DNA of 64,000 bases from Scatophagus argus (Eukaryota; Chordata; Actinopteri; Scatophagidae): positions 143,862 to 207,861 of the forward strand of contig NW_025421230.1 of NCBI RefSeq assembly GCF_020382885.2. Direction: 5' to 3'. The position numbers were made by a program, and so were the translations under genes. Below the pieces are notes generated by a model. The model was not told the origin of the DNA, did no database searches, and saw nothing but the letters and a program-made list of their open reading frames with translations. The number at the start of each line of letters is the position of its first letter. The stretch's first letter is position 1. Shown one piece after another: positions 36,151 to 46,076 of the stretch.

Positions 36151-39100
36151 GTAAACATCATGCAGTAAAGATGATAAGGTACAGCCGAGCGAATAAGGTA
36201 CAGCCGAGCCGAACTCTTTAAAATAAGGGACGGCTCGAACATTACAACAACAACAGCAACAACAACAACAACAACGGCCTCACACCAACTCAGGGCTTCG
36301 CTGGGTAGACTGCAGCTGCTAAGAACACCGGACTGGCGTAGCAGGCTACACCGGACGGAGGGCAAGAGGAAGCGTGTGCGCGGAAGCAGAAGAGGGGCAA
36401 ACGGGGCGGCCTGTTAGCCAGGCAAAAGGCTAACGCCGGGAGACCACCGATCCCGTCCCTGTTCCTGTCCAATGTCCGCTCTCTGGACAACAAAATGGAC
36501 CTACTTCGACTGAGGCTAGGGGTTTCACGTGAAATGAGGAACTGTGCAGTGCTTTGTCTCACGGAAACATGGCTAAACGAGAACATGCCGGATCCAGCCT
36601 TCCAGATCGACGGCCGGCTTCTCTTCCGAGCGGACCGTAACCAGCTATCGGGGAAAGTTCGGGGGGGCGGACTATGCGTCTACGTTAACAAAGGTTGGTG
36701 TACAAACTGTATAAAAGTTAACAGCCACTGCTCTGAGGCGATAGAGTATATGACTGTGAAATGTCGGCCACACTATCTGCCTCGGGAGTTTACGGCGGTG
36801 TTTGTTATGGCTGTTTACATCGCGCCGGGTGCTAATGCTAACGAGGCGCTAAGGGAGCTACACAATAACATCAGCTCGCTCCAGCACAAGCACCCGGAGG
36901 CTTTTTACGTGGTTGCGGGAGACTTCAACCACGTAAACCTGACAGACACTCTGCCTAAGTTCTACCAGCATGTCACCATACCAACACGGGGAAATAACAC
37001 GCTGGACCGTGTTTACACGAACAGACGAGACGCATACAGAGCTGTCCCCCACCCCCACCTCGGCTTCTCCGACCACATCTCCATCATGCTGCTTCCTGCC
37101 TACCGTCCGCTGCTCAGACGCCACACACCAACGCAGAGGACCATCACCGTGTGGCCCAGCGATGCAGTCCCTACACTACAGGACTGCTTCCAGCGCACGG
37201 ACTGGCAGGTCTTCAGGGAAGCAGCTGTCTGTGAGGGAGAGGTGGACCTGGAGGACTACACATCTGCGGTCCTCAGCTACATCTACAAGTGTGCAGAGGA
37301 TGTTACCAGTACCAGGACAGTAACAACCTACCCAAACCAAAAACCCTGGCTGAACACGGAGGTCCGTTCTCTGCTGAAAGCCAGGGATGCTGCGTTTAGG
37401 TCAGGTGATAGAATGGCACTCAGGGCGGCAAGGAGAGAGCTGACGGCAGGAGTGAAGAGGGCTAAGACCGCATACGCCCAGAGGATCCAGGGACACTTTG
37501 CGTCCAACGATCCACGGAGCATGTGGAGGGGCATTAAGTGCATCACAGACTATAACACCAAAGATGCACAATGCCCCAGGGACCCCTCTCTGCCTGAAGC
37601 TCTCAACAACTTCTTTGCCCGCTTTGAGGACCCGGACGCCCCCCTCAGCACCAGACTCACCCCCCCACCTGGTGAAGAGCCCCTCAGCGTGACCTCAGCT
37701 GAAGTGAGGAGGACCCTCCAGAGGATAAACCCACACAAAGCTGCAGGTCCCGATAATATCCCGGGGCGGGTGCTGAAGGGCTGTGCACATCAGCTCACAG
37801 AGGTACTGACGGACATCTTCAACACCTCTCTCCAACAAGCGACGGTCCCCACCTGTCTGAAGACCGCTACAATCATCCCCATTCCCAAAACCTCCACAGT
37901 GACGAGCCTGAATGACTATCGGCCAGTAGCCCTCACTCCGATAGTCATGAAGTGCTTTGAGAGACTGGTCATGGCCCGTATCAAAGACTGCATCGACGTC
38001 ACTGTGGATCCACACCAATACGCATATAGGAAGAACCGATCCACAGAGGATGCCATATCTTCTGTGGTCCACACAACTCTCACCCACCTAGAGAATAAAG
38101 ACTCCTATGTCCGCCTTCTCTTTGTGGATTTCACATCAGCCTTTAACACCATCATTCCGCAGACACTGATCCATAAGCTCAGTGCTCTCGGTTTGAGCTC
38201 CACCCTCTGCAATTGGGTCCTGGACTTCCTGACGGACAGGCCGCAAACAGTGAAGATCCATGACATCTCCTCCTCCTCCATCACCCTCAGCACCGGCTCT
38301 CCCCAGGGCTGTGTGCTGAGCCCCCTCCTGTTCACCCTGCTAACACACGACTGCTCAGCGCAACATCCGAGCTGCCTCATCGTGAAGTTTGCGGATGATA
38401 CAGCTGTGGTTGGACGCATCGCCAACAGCGACAAGGCCGACTACAGGCAGGAGGTGGAACGCCTGGAGGGTTGGTGCAGAGAGAACAACCTCTGCATCAA
38501 CGTGAAAAAGACCAAGGAGATGATCGTGGACTTCAGAAGGGGCAGACACCTCCCCCTTCCTCCCCTGTACATCGGAGGGACAGCGGTGGAAGTGGTCTCC
38601 AGTTTCAGGTACCTGGGCGTCCACATAACGGACGACCTCACCTGGAGCAACAACACTTCCTGCCTCATCAGGAAGGCACACCAGCGCCTCTACTTCCTCA
38701 GGAGGCTGAGGCGTGCCGGACTGGGGAGTTCGGTCCTCACATCCTTCTACAGATGTGTGGTGGAGAGCGTCCTGTGCTCCTGCATCACTGTGTGGCACGG
38801 CAGCTGCTCTGCAGCAGAGAAAAAAGCTCTGCAGAGGGTGGTGAAAGCTGCACAAAAGACTGTGGGACACAGCCTATCCACCACCACAGACATTTACACC
38901 TCCAGGTGCAGGAAAAGGGCCTCCTGCATCATGAAGGACCCCACCCACCCCTCACACAAACTGTTTGCCCCTCTCCCCTCAGGCAGGAGGCTGCGGAGCA
39001 TCAAGAGCAGGACCACCAGACTGAGGAGCAGCTTCTTCCCAGAAGCTGTGAGACTGTTGAACTCTGGAGGTCCTCTGTAGCCCCTGCTGCCAAACTCACA

Positions 39101-39446
39101 CCTCACACACCAACAAATACACAAACAACCACCCATGGAACATTTTGCACAATGCAGCATTTGCATAGAACTCAAACTGCTCATGTTCATTGCACTACGG
39201 TCATTTTGCACTACCCTGTCAGCCATTTTGCACTACTGTTTATACTGTTTACACTGGTGTTTATATCATCTACTGTTTTCACTTATATTACACTGTTTTT
39301 ATACTATATAGCATTGTTTATATTTATATTTATTTTGTTAAGAAACTGGGCTGATACTGGGACCGGGGAAACTAATTTCGTTCCACTCATGTTTTACGTG
39401 TGTGAAATGACAATAAAGCTCCTTGAATCCTTGAATCCTTGAATCC
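36150..39446 (+). mobile_element. LINE copy 2, nearly intact EN-RT element
   Basis: A 861-codon frame (36,495-39,080) encodes endonuclease (LCLTETWLNENMP, GDFNHVNLTDTLP, SDHISIM), linker, RT entry ([19 protein letters not shown]), [25 protein letters not shown], catalytic FADDTAVVG and the thumb, ending NSGGPL. The frame is also open upstream of that Met, but about one base is lost near 36,385 relative to copy 1, cutting off the N-terminus. The 5' end lacks about 130 bases that copy 1 has and shows a duplicated aaggtacagccgagc. The 3' untranslated part ends in AATAAAG and three CCTTGAAT units. It lies nested in an L2 and is the youngest LINE in the window. Confidence 0.9.
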
Positions 39447-39570
39447 TAAAGGACAAACATGACAGGTTGTTATGATTGGAATTCTGAAGACTATGTATTG
39501 TATGTATTTGTTTGCAGTTCAACATGTAGATCTGGATGAAGAGAGACCTGCAGACAGCAACAGATGTGAT
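39447..39570 (-). mobile_element. L2 LINE 3' end, part 2
   Basis: Continuation of the 35,916-36,150 piece (tatgattggaattctgaaga, gtatgtatttgtttgcagt, gagagacctgcagac), with the same order as the reverse complement of 16,890-17,060. Confidence 0.75.
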
Positions 39571-39689
39571 ATTTTTTCGCTTAATAGGTATAACTCTTCT
39601 TGACCTTCCTTATATAATATGCTGCAGAATCTGGCAACTTAATGTTATCTCATTGTACTTGCGTTAATTTTTAATGAAATTTGTTTAGA

Positions 39690-40225
39690 CCAGCAGTTTA
39701 ACAATGAAAGAAGAAATAAACTCGTGTTTTCCAGTGCGTCTCCAGTGCGTCACTCTCTTTTCCTTCATTTTCACTCCACATCCTGTCCTGTAAAACCCAC
39801 TCCCTACTTTTTGTCTCCTCCGCTTTTCCTTCATCTTCACTCGTCACCCTCTCCTGCAAAATTTCCTCCCTACTCTCTGTCTCCTGCACTTTTCCTTCAT
39901 CTTCCTTCCTCATCCTCTCCTGGAACACCCCCTCCCTACTTTCTGTCTTTCTGTGAAGACAAATAATTTGACAGGACATATTTACCATAATGTGGTGCCT
40001 TGCTGGGCAAAAAGTGCTTACGCCGACCATATTTGCCTACCTGAAATAAAAAACAAACACATTCATCAATTTCCTGAGCACAACTGGCATAATTCTTCAC
40101 ACTCATCATTTCCATAGGAGGAATAACAGCACTCACAGAACGCTTGGCTGAAGATTGCAGGCACTTGGGCTGATGGTTCCTCTTAAGCTTGCATTCTAGC
40201 AGCTGCTTCACGACCTGCATTTCTG
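39690..40225 (-). other. Candidate minus-strand exons with Glu-rich 21-residue repeats
   Basis: On the minus strand three acceptor/donor-bounded stretches occur: 40,221-40,137 (acceptor tctatacag, donor gtgagt; MQVVKQLLECKLKRN), about 40,041-39,987 (VGKYGRRKHFLPSK) and 39,955-39,698 (acceptor tcttcacag). The last encodes three repeats of about 21 residues of the form ESREEILQERVTSEDEGK, then a stop. Phases do not join cleanly, so the gene model is not established. A related exon is at 62,500-62,660. I do not recognise the protein. Confidence 0.35.
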
Positions 40226-41745
40226 TATAGAGAACCTGGCAGGTACCGCACCCAGGTGCAGGTGTTCAAACTGGTTGGCGTCCTCGTTTTTTCCTCACTG
40301 AGGGCTACAATGAAGATGATGTATGTAATGATCTCACCTGTGGCTGACACTGTTTTGGTGTCAAGGAGCGCGTTGCTTAAAATTTTAAATTCTGTCTGCA
40401 GTAGTCAAAGTAGTAGTCAAGTGTCAAAGACTGACTTATCCCTAAAACCAATCTATTGGCTTATGAAATTTTGTGAAAATTCATGTGAAAAAAAGTAGGT
40501 TCGTGCTTACTTGGTCACTGGGTGCATCCATTACTCCTGCCATCATCAGACTTACTGGCCCTAAACTCTCCACAGGGAGATGGTTCACATGCCATGGCTC
40601 TGATTGGCTGATGAGTTGATGAGGAGTCTCTTCTGATTGGTTGATTCCATGGGCTTGTTAAAGGATTACAGCCTGACTTTGATTTTTTCATGTGGGAGTG
40701 TTTTTGCAGACATTAAAGTCACTTCTTCATCATGGCATCTAATCAGAAGATAAGATACACATTCATGTAAATATATATTATATATAAAAGTTTTAGCCCA
40801 CCTTTTGCTGCTTCTTCTTTGAGTCTTATTTTCTGTGAAATGTCTAATGTAGAATTGAAAGAAAATTTTAAAGTTGTGCAATCAGAAATGTGTAATGTGA
40901 AATATATTTATAAGCAGATAAAAAAACAAATGCAAAATAATATAAGAACGGAACTGAACGGAACAAGTTAGTCTTCTCTCTAAGCTTTTGTGCCATTTGG
41001 AGCTCAACTCAGTGTTATTTTTTTTTTTACATTAAAGACTTTTAAGTGTAGATGTTGGGTGTTTTGGATTTCTATAATGAGAAGGTGGTCTTACCTGACC
41101 TCCTGACCTTTGCTTTGAAATTTAGGTCACTCTCTGTTGCGGTGGACAGACAGGTCATGGTTCATGGTGTTCAGTTAGACCTCAGTGTTAGAGCAAACGC
41201 AAGTCCATGCGCCCATATTTGAATGATCAAGCCTCAGTAATACACTTGCAAAGTCGACCTGCGGGTTTGCTGGCTGCAGAACTGGCCAGTGTTTTGTTTA
41301 ACTTCTCTGGCCTTATCGGGTTGACCGGTGACTTTTGGTGATCTGTAGCCAATTGTAGACATTCACTACAATGTAAAATAAATGTTGGCACTGCAGTAAC
41401 ACTGTATGATCTGTGGGAGAAGCTGAATTGAACCCCAGTGGTTTAGGTGCCCCTGTGTGGGCCCTGAACAGAACTAGCCTAGGGAAAACGCGGTAGAAAG
41501 GGTGAAAATAATGATGATGGATGGTAGTGTCTCTGTTAGTTGTCTCTCTAAGCTTTTGCTTTTTTTGCTTCAGCTTTTACATTCAATGCTCTTAAGGGGA
41601 GATGTTGGGTGGTCTATACTGAGAAGATGGTCCCCTTCCATCTTCCCAGTAAGCGCTCCCAGAAACCCTGCCCCTCCCCCACCCTTTCTCTTGATCATGT
41701 GAACTAGTTGTATGTCTCTTCTGATTGGCTGCTGACAATGGGGCT
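40226..41745. other. Upstream region of gene B; repeated GATGTTGGGT segments, no gene
   Basis: 40,974-41,200 and 41,531-41,640 share gtctctctaagcttttg and the gatgttgggtg...gagaaggtgg phrases with each other and with 35,780-35,915 and 62,090-62,240. No open frame of interest is present. These may be old copies of the Ig-gene upstream region. Confidence 0.35.
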
Positions 41746-42240
41746 GGGCTGTGGTGGGGGAGGGGAAGGGTTGTACCTCGGGGGCTATTTCCGTGATATT
41801 TTCAGGACTGGCCACTCATGTCCAGGTAAGAGTAAATTCCCTTTCTGTTTATGCTTTAGCACAGTATTTAGCCCACTTTTTTGTTTCTGCTCTGCTACAG
41901 TGCAGTTTTAGTGCAAAGTTTTTGCCCACTTTTCCTCGATAGTTTTTGCTAAAGTGTTATTCTCTTGTGACATTGTAGCCCAACTTTTCCTCTATCTTTA
42001 ATGTTATTTTGTGTGAAATTTCTGAGCTAGAGTTGGATGAGGTGTAGTTGAAATTTGTGCAGGTGAAGCTGTCCATTTTCTATATCAAGATAAACAGACA
42101 TCCATTTTCACTATAAAAGATCCTCTACTGTAAAACCTCAGACTGAGTTCATTGTGCTAACTCTACCATATGAATATAAGTCTGACAAAAGGCCCAACTT
42201 CTACACCCAAACTCCTAACCCCAACCTTTTAATTTTACAG
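41746..42240 (+). promoter_or_regulatory. Candidate 5' exon donor, intron and TATA-like box of gene B
   Basis: A strong donor (tccag/gtaagag, 41,825/41,826) could end a non-coding first exon, spliced to the acceptor ttttaattttacag at 42,240. This parallels gene A, which also seems to have a non-coding exon before its single ectodomain exon. A TATAAAAG at 42,112-42,119 within the presumed intron is an alternative start. Confidence 0.4.
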
Positions 42241-43288
42241 AGACAGTAAGCTGCAGCCCACCCCAATATGCAAGCACATCAGTATGATGCAACCACACCG
42301 TCATCTCCTGACAACCTCCTTGTTCTCAAGTTATTTATCCAGGAAGCTTGTGCTATGGCTTTTTGTCATCATGATAATATGTCACCCTTATACCACAGGA
42401 CCAACTTCTGCTCTAGAAATAACCTCACACATTAAGTACTATTATATAGGTAGAGATTCAAATGTGATCCTTAATTGCGAGTTTGTCCTTGCCTCTGAGA
42501 ATTGGGAACGCATTGAGATAGAGTGGAACTTTCTGTCTCCACAAAGAGAGCAAGATGACAAGATCATTATCTGGTACACTGGAACCATGACATATAATAA
42601 TTTATATGATCCTTTAAAGGGTAGGGTCTACTTCACATCTCCTCATCCTCAAAATGGCATTGCTTCAATAGCAATCACCGATGTGAAGCTTACAGATACA
42701 GGCACTTACCAATGCAAGGTGAAACATTCAACCCTGAACGGAAAACCTGAAATCCAGTTCAAACACATTATCTTGTCAGTAATGGAGAAGCCAAGTAAGC
42801 CAATGTGTTACATTGCAGGTGAAGCTGTGGTAGGAAAAGATTTGAGGCTGAGATGCAGATCCTCAGAAGGTAGTCCCCCTCTAAAGTACAGATGGTCAAA
42901 GACAAGCGGAAACCAAGTGTTGCCTCAGAATGCTGTTATTGACACTATACAAGGCGATTTGTATTTGGATGAAATCACAGAGAGAGACTCTGGAACCTAC
43001 CTCTGCAAAGTTGAAAACCTTGTTGGTACAGACAACTGCAAGTTTACACTCAGTGTCACATCACAGCTGACTGTAAATTATGAACATGGAACTATAGCAG
43101 CAGATGTTGTCAGTGTGGTTGTGGGCATCATCATTGCCATTGCAGTCATTTACTACTGCCACTGAAAAAAGAAGGAGGAGCAATTTGGCAATGAAATATT
43201 GGAGGATACTTTCCCTCCTCATAAATTCCGTTGCACAAGTGACAAAGTACGGGCCTGGACTTATGAAAGCTCCCAGCACAGTGTACAG
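42241..43288 (+). CDS. Gene B: CXADR-like V+C2 Ig membrane protein, ectodomain in one exon
   Basis: Translation from 42,284. Residues about 20-40 are a signal/anchor hydrophobic stretch. 45-165 is a V-set domain (C65, W81, D138-G-Y142-C144). 170-262 is a C2-set domain with C191/W204/C241 plus a second pair C175/C252, the double-disulfide layout of the CXADR second domain. TM is about 264-291. A TGA follows YYCH at 43,163, but the same frame then runs open to a donor at 43,288, encoding KKKEEQFGNEILEDTFPP, which resembles the NEIREDVPPP region of the CXADR tail. So the stop lies exactly between TM and cytoplasmic tail. Signal, V, C2 and TM in one exon is unlike CXADR and suggests a retrocopy origin. 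It is probably a junctional or leukocyte adhesion protein. Confidence 0.75.
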
Positions 43289-44189
43289 GTAAGGAAATGT
43301 TAAGCAACAGTTAAGCAACATTTTTTTTTTTTTTCATTTTAAGAGTATGTTAGTCGTCTATGCCAAGTTCAATAACTCAAGATTAAATTAGCTGGGTCTT
43401 TTATCAGACTTATACTGTTATTGATGTTGAAGCAGCAGCACCTTTTCTTAACTGAAATCATCTCATTACACTTCACATGTTTAAAAAGTTACATCGATAT
43501 AATGATTTTCGGTATCGCTCCAGAAGCGACGTCTGATCATGCACGAGGACATGGACAAAGGGCTGAAGTTTGAGGACAAAGAGTTTGAGTATGAGGCCTT
43601 GAACAGGAGGACCTTGTTAGTAACAGCCAAATATATCTGAAAAAGTCTGAACTAAACTAAACTAAACACCAATAAACTTGTGCGGTACATGTGAACCAAA
43701 ATGAGTGATTTATTATACAGTTCATAGTTTGGCCACCTGAACCTTTTGAATGTATTGATGGTGAAACATTTTGGTATTTTTATTGAGGGAAAAAAAAACA
43801 CTTCTGTCTATGTATCTTCTGAAAACCAAAATCTCACGATTCATCTTTAGGAGCCGTGTTCCTTGGAGGAAGAAAAGTCAGAGGGGAATGGGTGCATTGA
43901 GCCTTGTGTGACAACCCATCATGAAAAAAAGGTGAGTGTTAGTAAGCAGAGTTTAGTACTGTGTACATGAAATACAGTTATATTTAAACCCAATATCTTT
44001 CTGTGAGCCCTGAGTTAAACAAATGATGATTTATCTCATGATTTATCTTTAGGAGTTGTACTCTCCTTTAAAAAGGAAGCCGATTGAATCCAGGAAGCAT
44101 GGTGCCTGTGATGAAAAGAAGGTGAGTGGTAGTAAACTGGTTTTAATGTTGTGCACATGAATTACAATTTTACACTAACTCACACACAA

Positions 44190-44236
44190 TGACAGGAAAT
44201 TTCAACAATTTCCTGCGGGATCAATAAAGTTCTTAT
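44190..44236 (+). mobile_element. LINE 3' tail
   Basis: aatttcctgcgggatcaata followed by aagttc: a short 5'-truncated LINE end, as at 61,820. Confidence 0.55.
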
Positions 44237-44247
44237 GTTATGACATC

Positions 44248-44690
44248 TGTCACGCCCTGTTTTGGTTATGTTTTGTCTTTTGATTTCTAGTCCTCATCTC
44301 ATGTTTCATGTTTGTCTTGTCATGTGCTGAATTTCCCTCAGGATCAATAAAGTATCTATCTATCTATTATGTTCCAGGTTTTTGTCACTTCCCCTGTGTG
44401 TCTGTTTCATGTATATTTGCTTTAGTTCCCCTTGATTGCTTGCCCTTCCCTGATGTGTTGCACCTGTGTCTTATTGTCCTGTCTATTTAGTCTTTGTTTC
44501 CCCAGCACCTTTTGTCAGTGCTTTGCATTGTCTTCATGTCAGGAATTGCTTATGCTTTTGTTTCGTCTCCATGCCATGTTTTGTCACACCAAGTGTTTTC
44601 ACCACGGTTTATCCGAGATCCCTTCCCACAGTAAGTGTGTGCTTTTTTGAGATTTTTTAGTTACAAAATAAAGAGACACTGTCTTACTAC
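44248..44690 (+). mobile_element. Solo-LTR-like copy related to 60,824-61,530
   Basis: Starts TGTCACGCCCTGTTTTGG and follows the 60.8-kb element through ttccaggtttttgtcac, ctgtctatttagtc and the AATAAAG near 44,668, then diverges, so its 3' end is not defined. It is interrupted at 44,326-44,372 by a short LINE tail (aatttccctcaggatcaata plus ATCT units). It sits in an intron of the gene B tail. Confidence 0.5.
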
Positions 44691-45049
44691 TCTGAAAACA
44701 CTGAATGTGTTGATGAAAGCTTGAACCATTCTGACATTTGAGCAGAAGAAAACTACCCATTTTCTCTGTATGAGCACCTTAAATGCAAAAGGCAGAGCAC
44801 AAATTCCACAATGTATCTTTTCAATCAGAAACCCAGGGAGGAGAACGTGTCAGAGATTGATGTCTGCAAAGCTGATGGGGTGGGCCATGTCAAAGATGAA
44901 ATGTGAGTACCTTCATTGTGGTCAATGTAGCGTGGTGGTTCTGAATGTGTTCTCTTAGCCATGACTTGTCTGCTTGACCATGGGTGGTTAACCCTCTCGA
45001 GTCCTGTGTGTATATATAGATAGATAAATAAGCCAGTGAATATTCGCAT

Positions 45050-45564
45050 TCATCCAGGTCATGGTTATCTCAAGGAAATTCAATCAAATGCAACTGGACT
45101 TAGTTATTTGTCTTTGAGGACGTTTCACCTCTCATCCAAGAGGCTTCATCAGTTCATGCTCGCTTGACTAGGCTGGGACTAGTCCAACTAGCTGGTGTGG
45201 AGACCCAGGTATTTAACCTCTGTGGAGGCATTCACATGGCCAGTGGTGTCATAGGCTCGTTTAGTGCCCCATTGTGCCAAACGACAGTCGTAGAGAGACA
45301 GAAATTGGATAGGTGGTGTTGCAGACCTCCTCCTCTGTTGAGAGATGGTCCAACTCCTCAGGCCTAGATTCCGCCATCTACCTACACCTGAAGAAGAAAG
45401 CTCACTCCTTTGAGGACAACAATGTTCACATCTTGGACAGAGAGGATAGATGGTTTGAAAGAGGAGTAAAAGAAGCCATCTATGTGAAATTAGAAAAACC
45501 ATCTCTCAACAGAGGAGGAGGTCTGCGACACCACCTATCTCCAATTTACAAAGCTGCCCTTTCA
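45050..45564. mobile_element. Penelope-like element termini, head-to-head, left part
   Basis: 45,050-45,348 is the 3' end of a Penelope-like element on the minus strand; 45,349-45,562 is a GIY-YIG-type C-terminus on the plus strand (DSAIYLHLKKKAHSFED, ILDREDRWFERGVKEAI, PSLNRGGGLRHHLS). The NRGGGLRHHL segment is encoded in both arms (45,301-45,348 inverted, 45,499-45,546). The plus arm is cut at 45,564 by the CACTA element and continues at 55,318. Confidence 0.7.
45115..45156 (-). ncRNA. Hammerhead-ribozyme-like motif, left Penelope terminus
   Basis: Minus strand: CTGATGA (45,152-45,146), a hairpin of CCTCT/AGAGG, GAAAC, GTC (45,121-45,119). Helix I (TGAA against CTCA) has a mismatch here, so this copy is probably weaker than the right one. 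Hammerhead motifs are reported from Penelope-like elements. Confidence 0.5.
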
Positions 45565-45880
45565 CACTGCAAAAACTCAAAATCTTGCCAAGTATATTTT
45601 TCTAATTTCTAGTCAAAACATCTCATCACACTTAATACAAGACAAAATCACCTAAAGAGTAAGATTTAAGTGAGATAAAGGCGCTTGTTTTTAGACAGTG
45701 CATCTTGAATATCTTGCTAAGTGAAACAGTCTTGAAAACATCTTGTTTTGAGTTATATCTCAGATGAAACAAGTTTTTTTTAATATGTCATAAGGTTTTT
45801 AAGCTGCTGTGTTATTTGCAAAAGATGAATCGTCTTGTTTCAAGAAATAGACTTGACTTGAATTGAGACTACAAATTTGC

Positions 45881-45886
45881 TTTATT
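45881..45886 (-). terminator. Polyadenylation signal of the transposase gene
   Basis: AATAAA on the minus strand, about 190 bases after the transposase stop at 46,077 and still inside the transposon. Confidence 0.55.
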
Positions 45887-46076
45887 GAAAACATGCAGGG
45901 CTTGCAACTCACAGTACAGTGTGGCTATTACATTTCCGGCAAACCATGTCCATTAGATATGTAAAAAAAGACAGACATACTGTACCACATTATTAAACAA
46001 GTAATAAGTACAAATAAATGCTGTCATCAATTACAGTGTTTGTCAGTGCTTAAAAAAAATCAGCCCAACTGTACAC

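Larger units (their letters stand above)
34908..40225. repeat. Segmental-duplication unit 1 (partner at about 60,588-62,700)
   Basis: gattacacacaagccaaat at 34,918 and the cactgaagttgtatgttga phrase at about 34,934 match 60,597-60,640. The L2 insertion that follows (34,995) is in the same place in both units. Then cagccaggacatactgaga (35,783; 62,090), aagtcatatgtcttcagg (35,871; 62,173), the cttcttgaccttcctt phrase (39,594; 62,263) and the Glu-rich exon (39,716-39,955; 62,500-62,660) all match in order. Between 35,916 and 39,570 unit 1 is interrupted by an L2 3' end and by LINE copy 2. Confidence 0.75.
43524..44906 (+). other. Gene B downstream tail exons (duplicated small exons)
   Basis: Exon-like stretches bounded by acceptor and donor: 43,851-43,931 (81 bases, EPCSLEEEKS...HHEKK), 44,053-44,121 (69 bases, ELYSPLKRKP...CDEKK) and a terminal one at 44,829-44,906 (KPREENVSEID...VKDEM, stop). 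The first two share the acceptor context atctttag/gag, start with Glu, end with EKK or DEKK and are phase 0-0, so they can be added or skipped without frame change and look like a tandem exon duplication. A 43,524-43,615 stretch (KRRLIMHEDMDKG) is open but does not match in phase. If translation stops at 43,163 these would be untranslated. Confidence 0.5.

Noticed and set aside
38471..39442. 323-codon plus-strand frame overlapping the LINE RT
   Set aside because: It is a shifted frame over the RT coding sequence; the RT frame has all catalytic motifs.
39724..39966. Pro/Ser-rich 80-codon plus-strand protein
   Set aside because: It is the complement of the Glu-rich repeat frame, which has the better splice context.
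43524..43615. Confident tail exon KRRLIMHEDMDKG of gene B
   Set aside because: The acceptor is good and the frame is open, but the only nearby GT donor leaves a phase that does not match the next exon, so it is mentioned as a possibility only.
45188..45502. 104-codon minus-strand frame
   Set aside because: It crosses the inverted Penelope termini and combines sense and antisense sequence; only its last part is element-derived.
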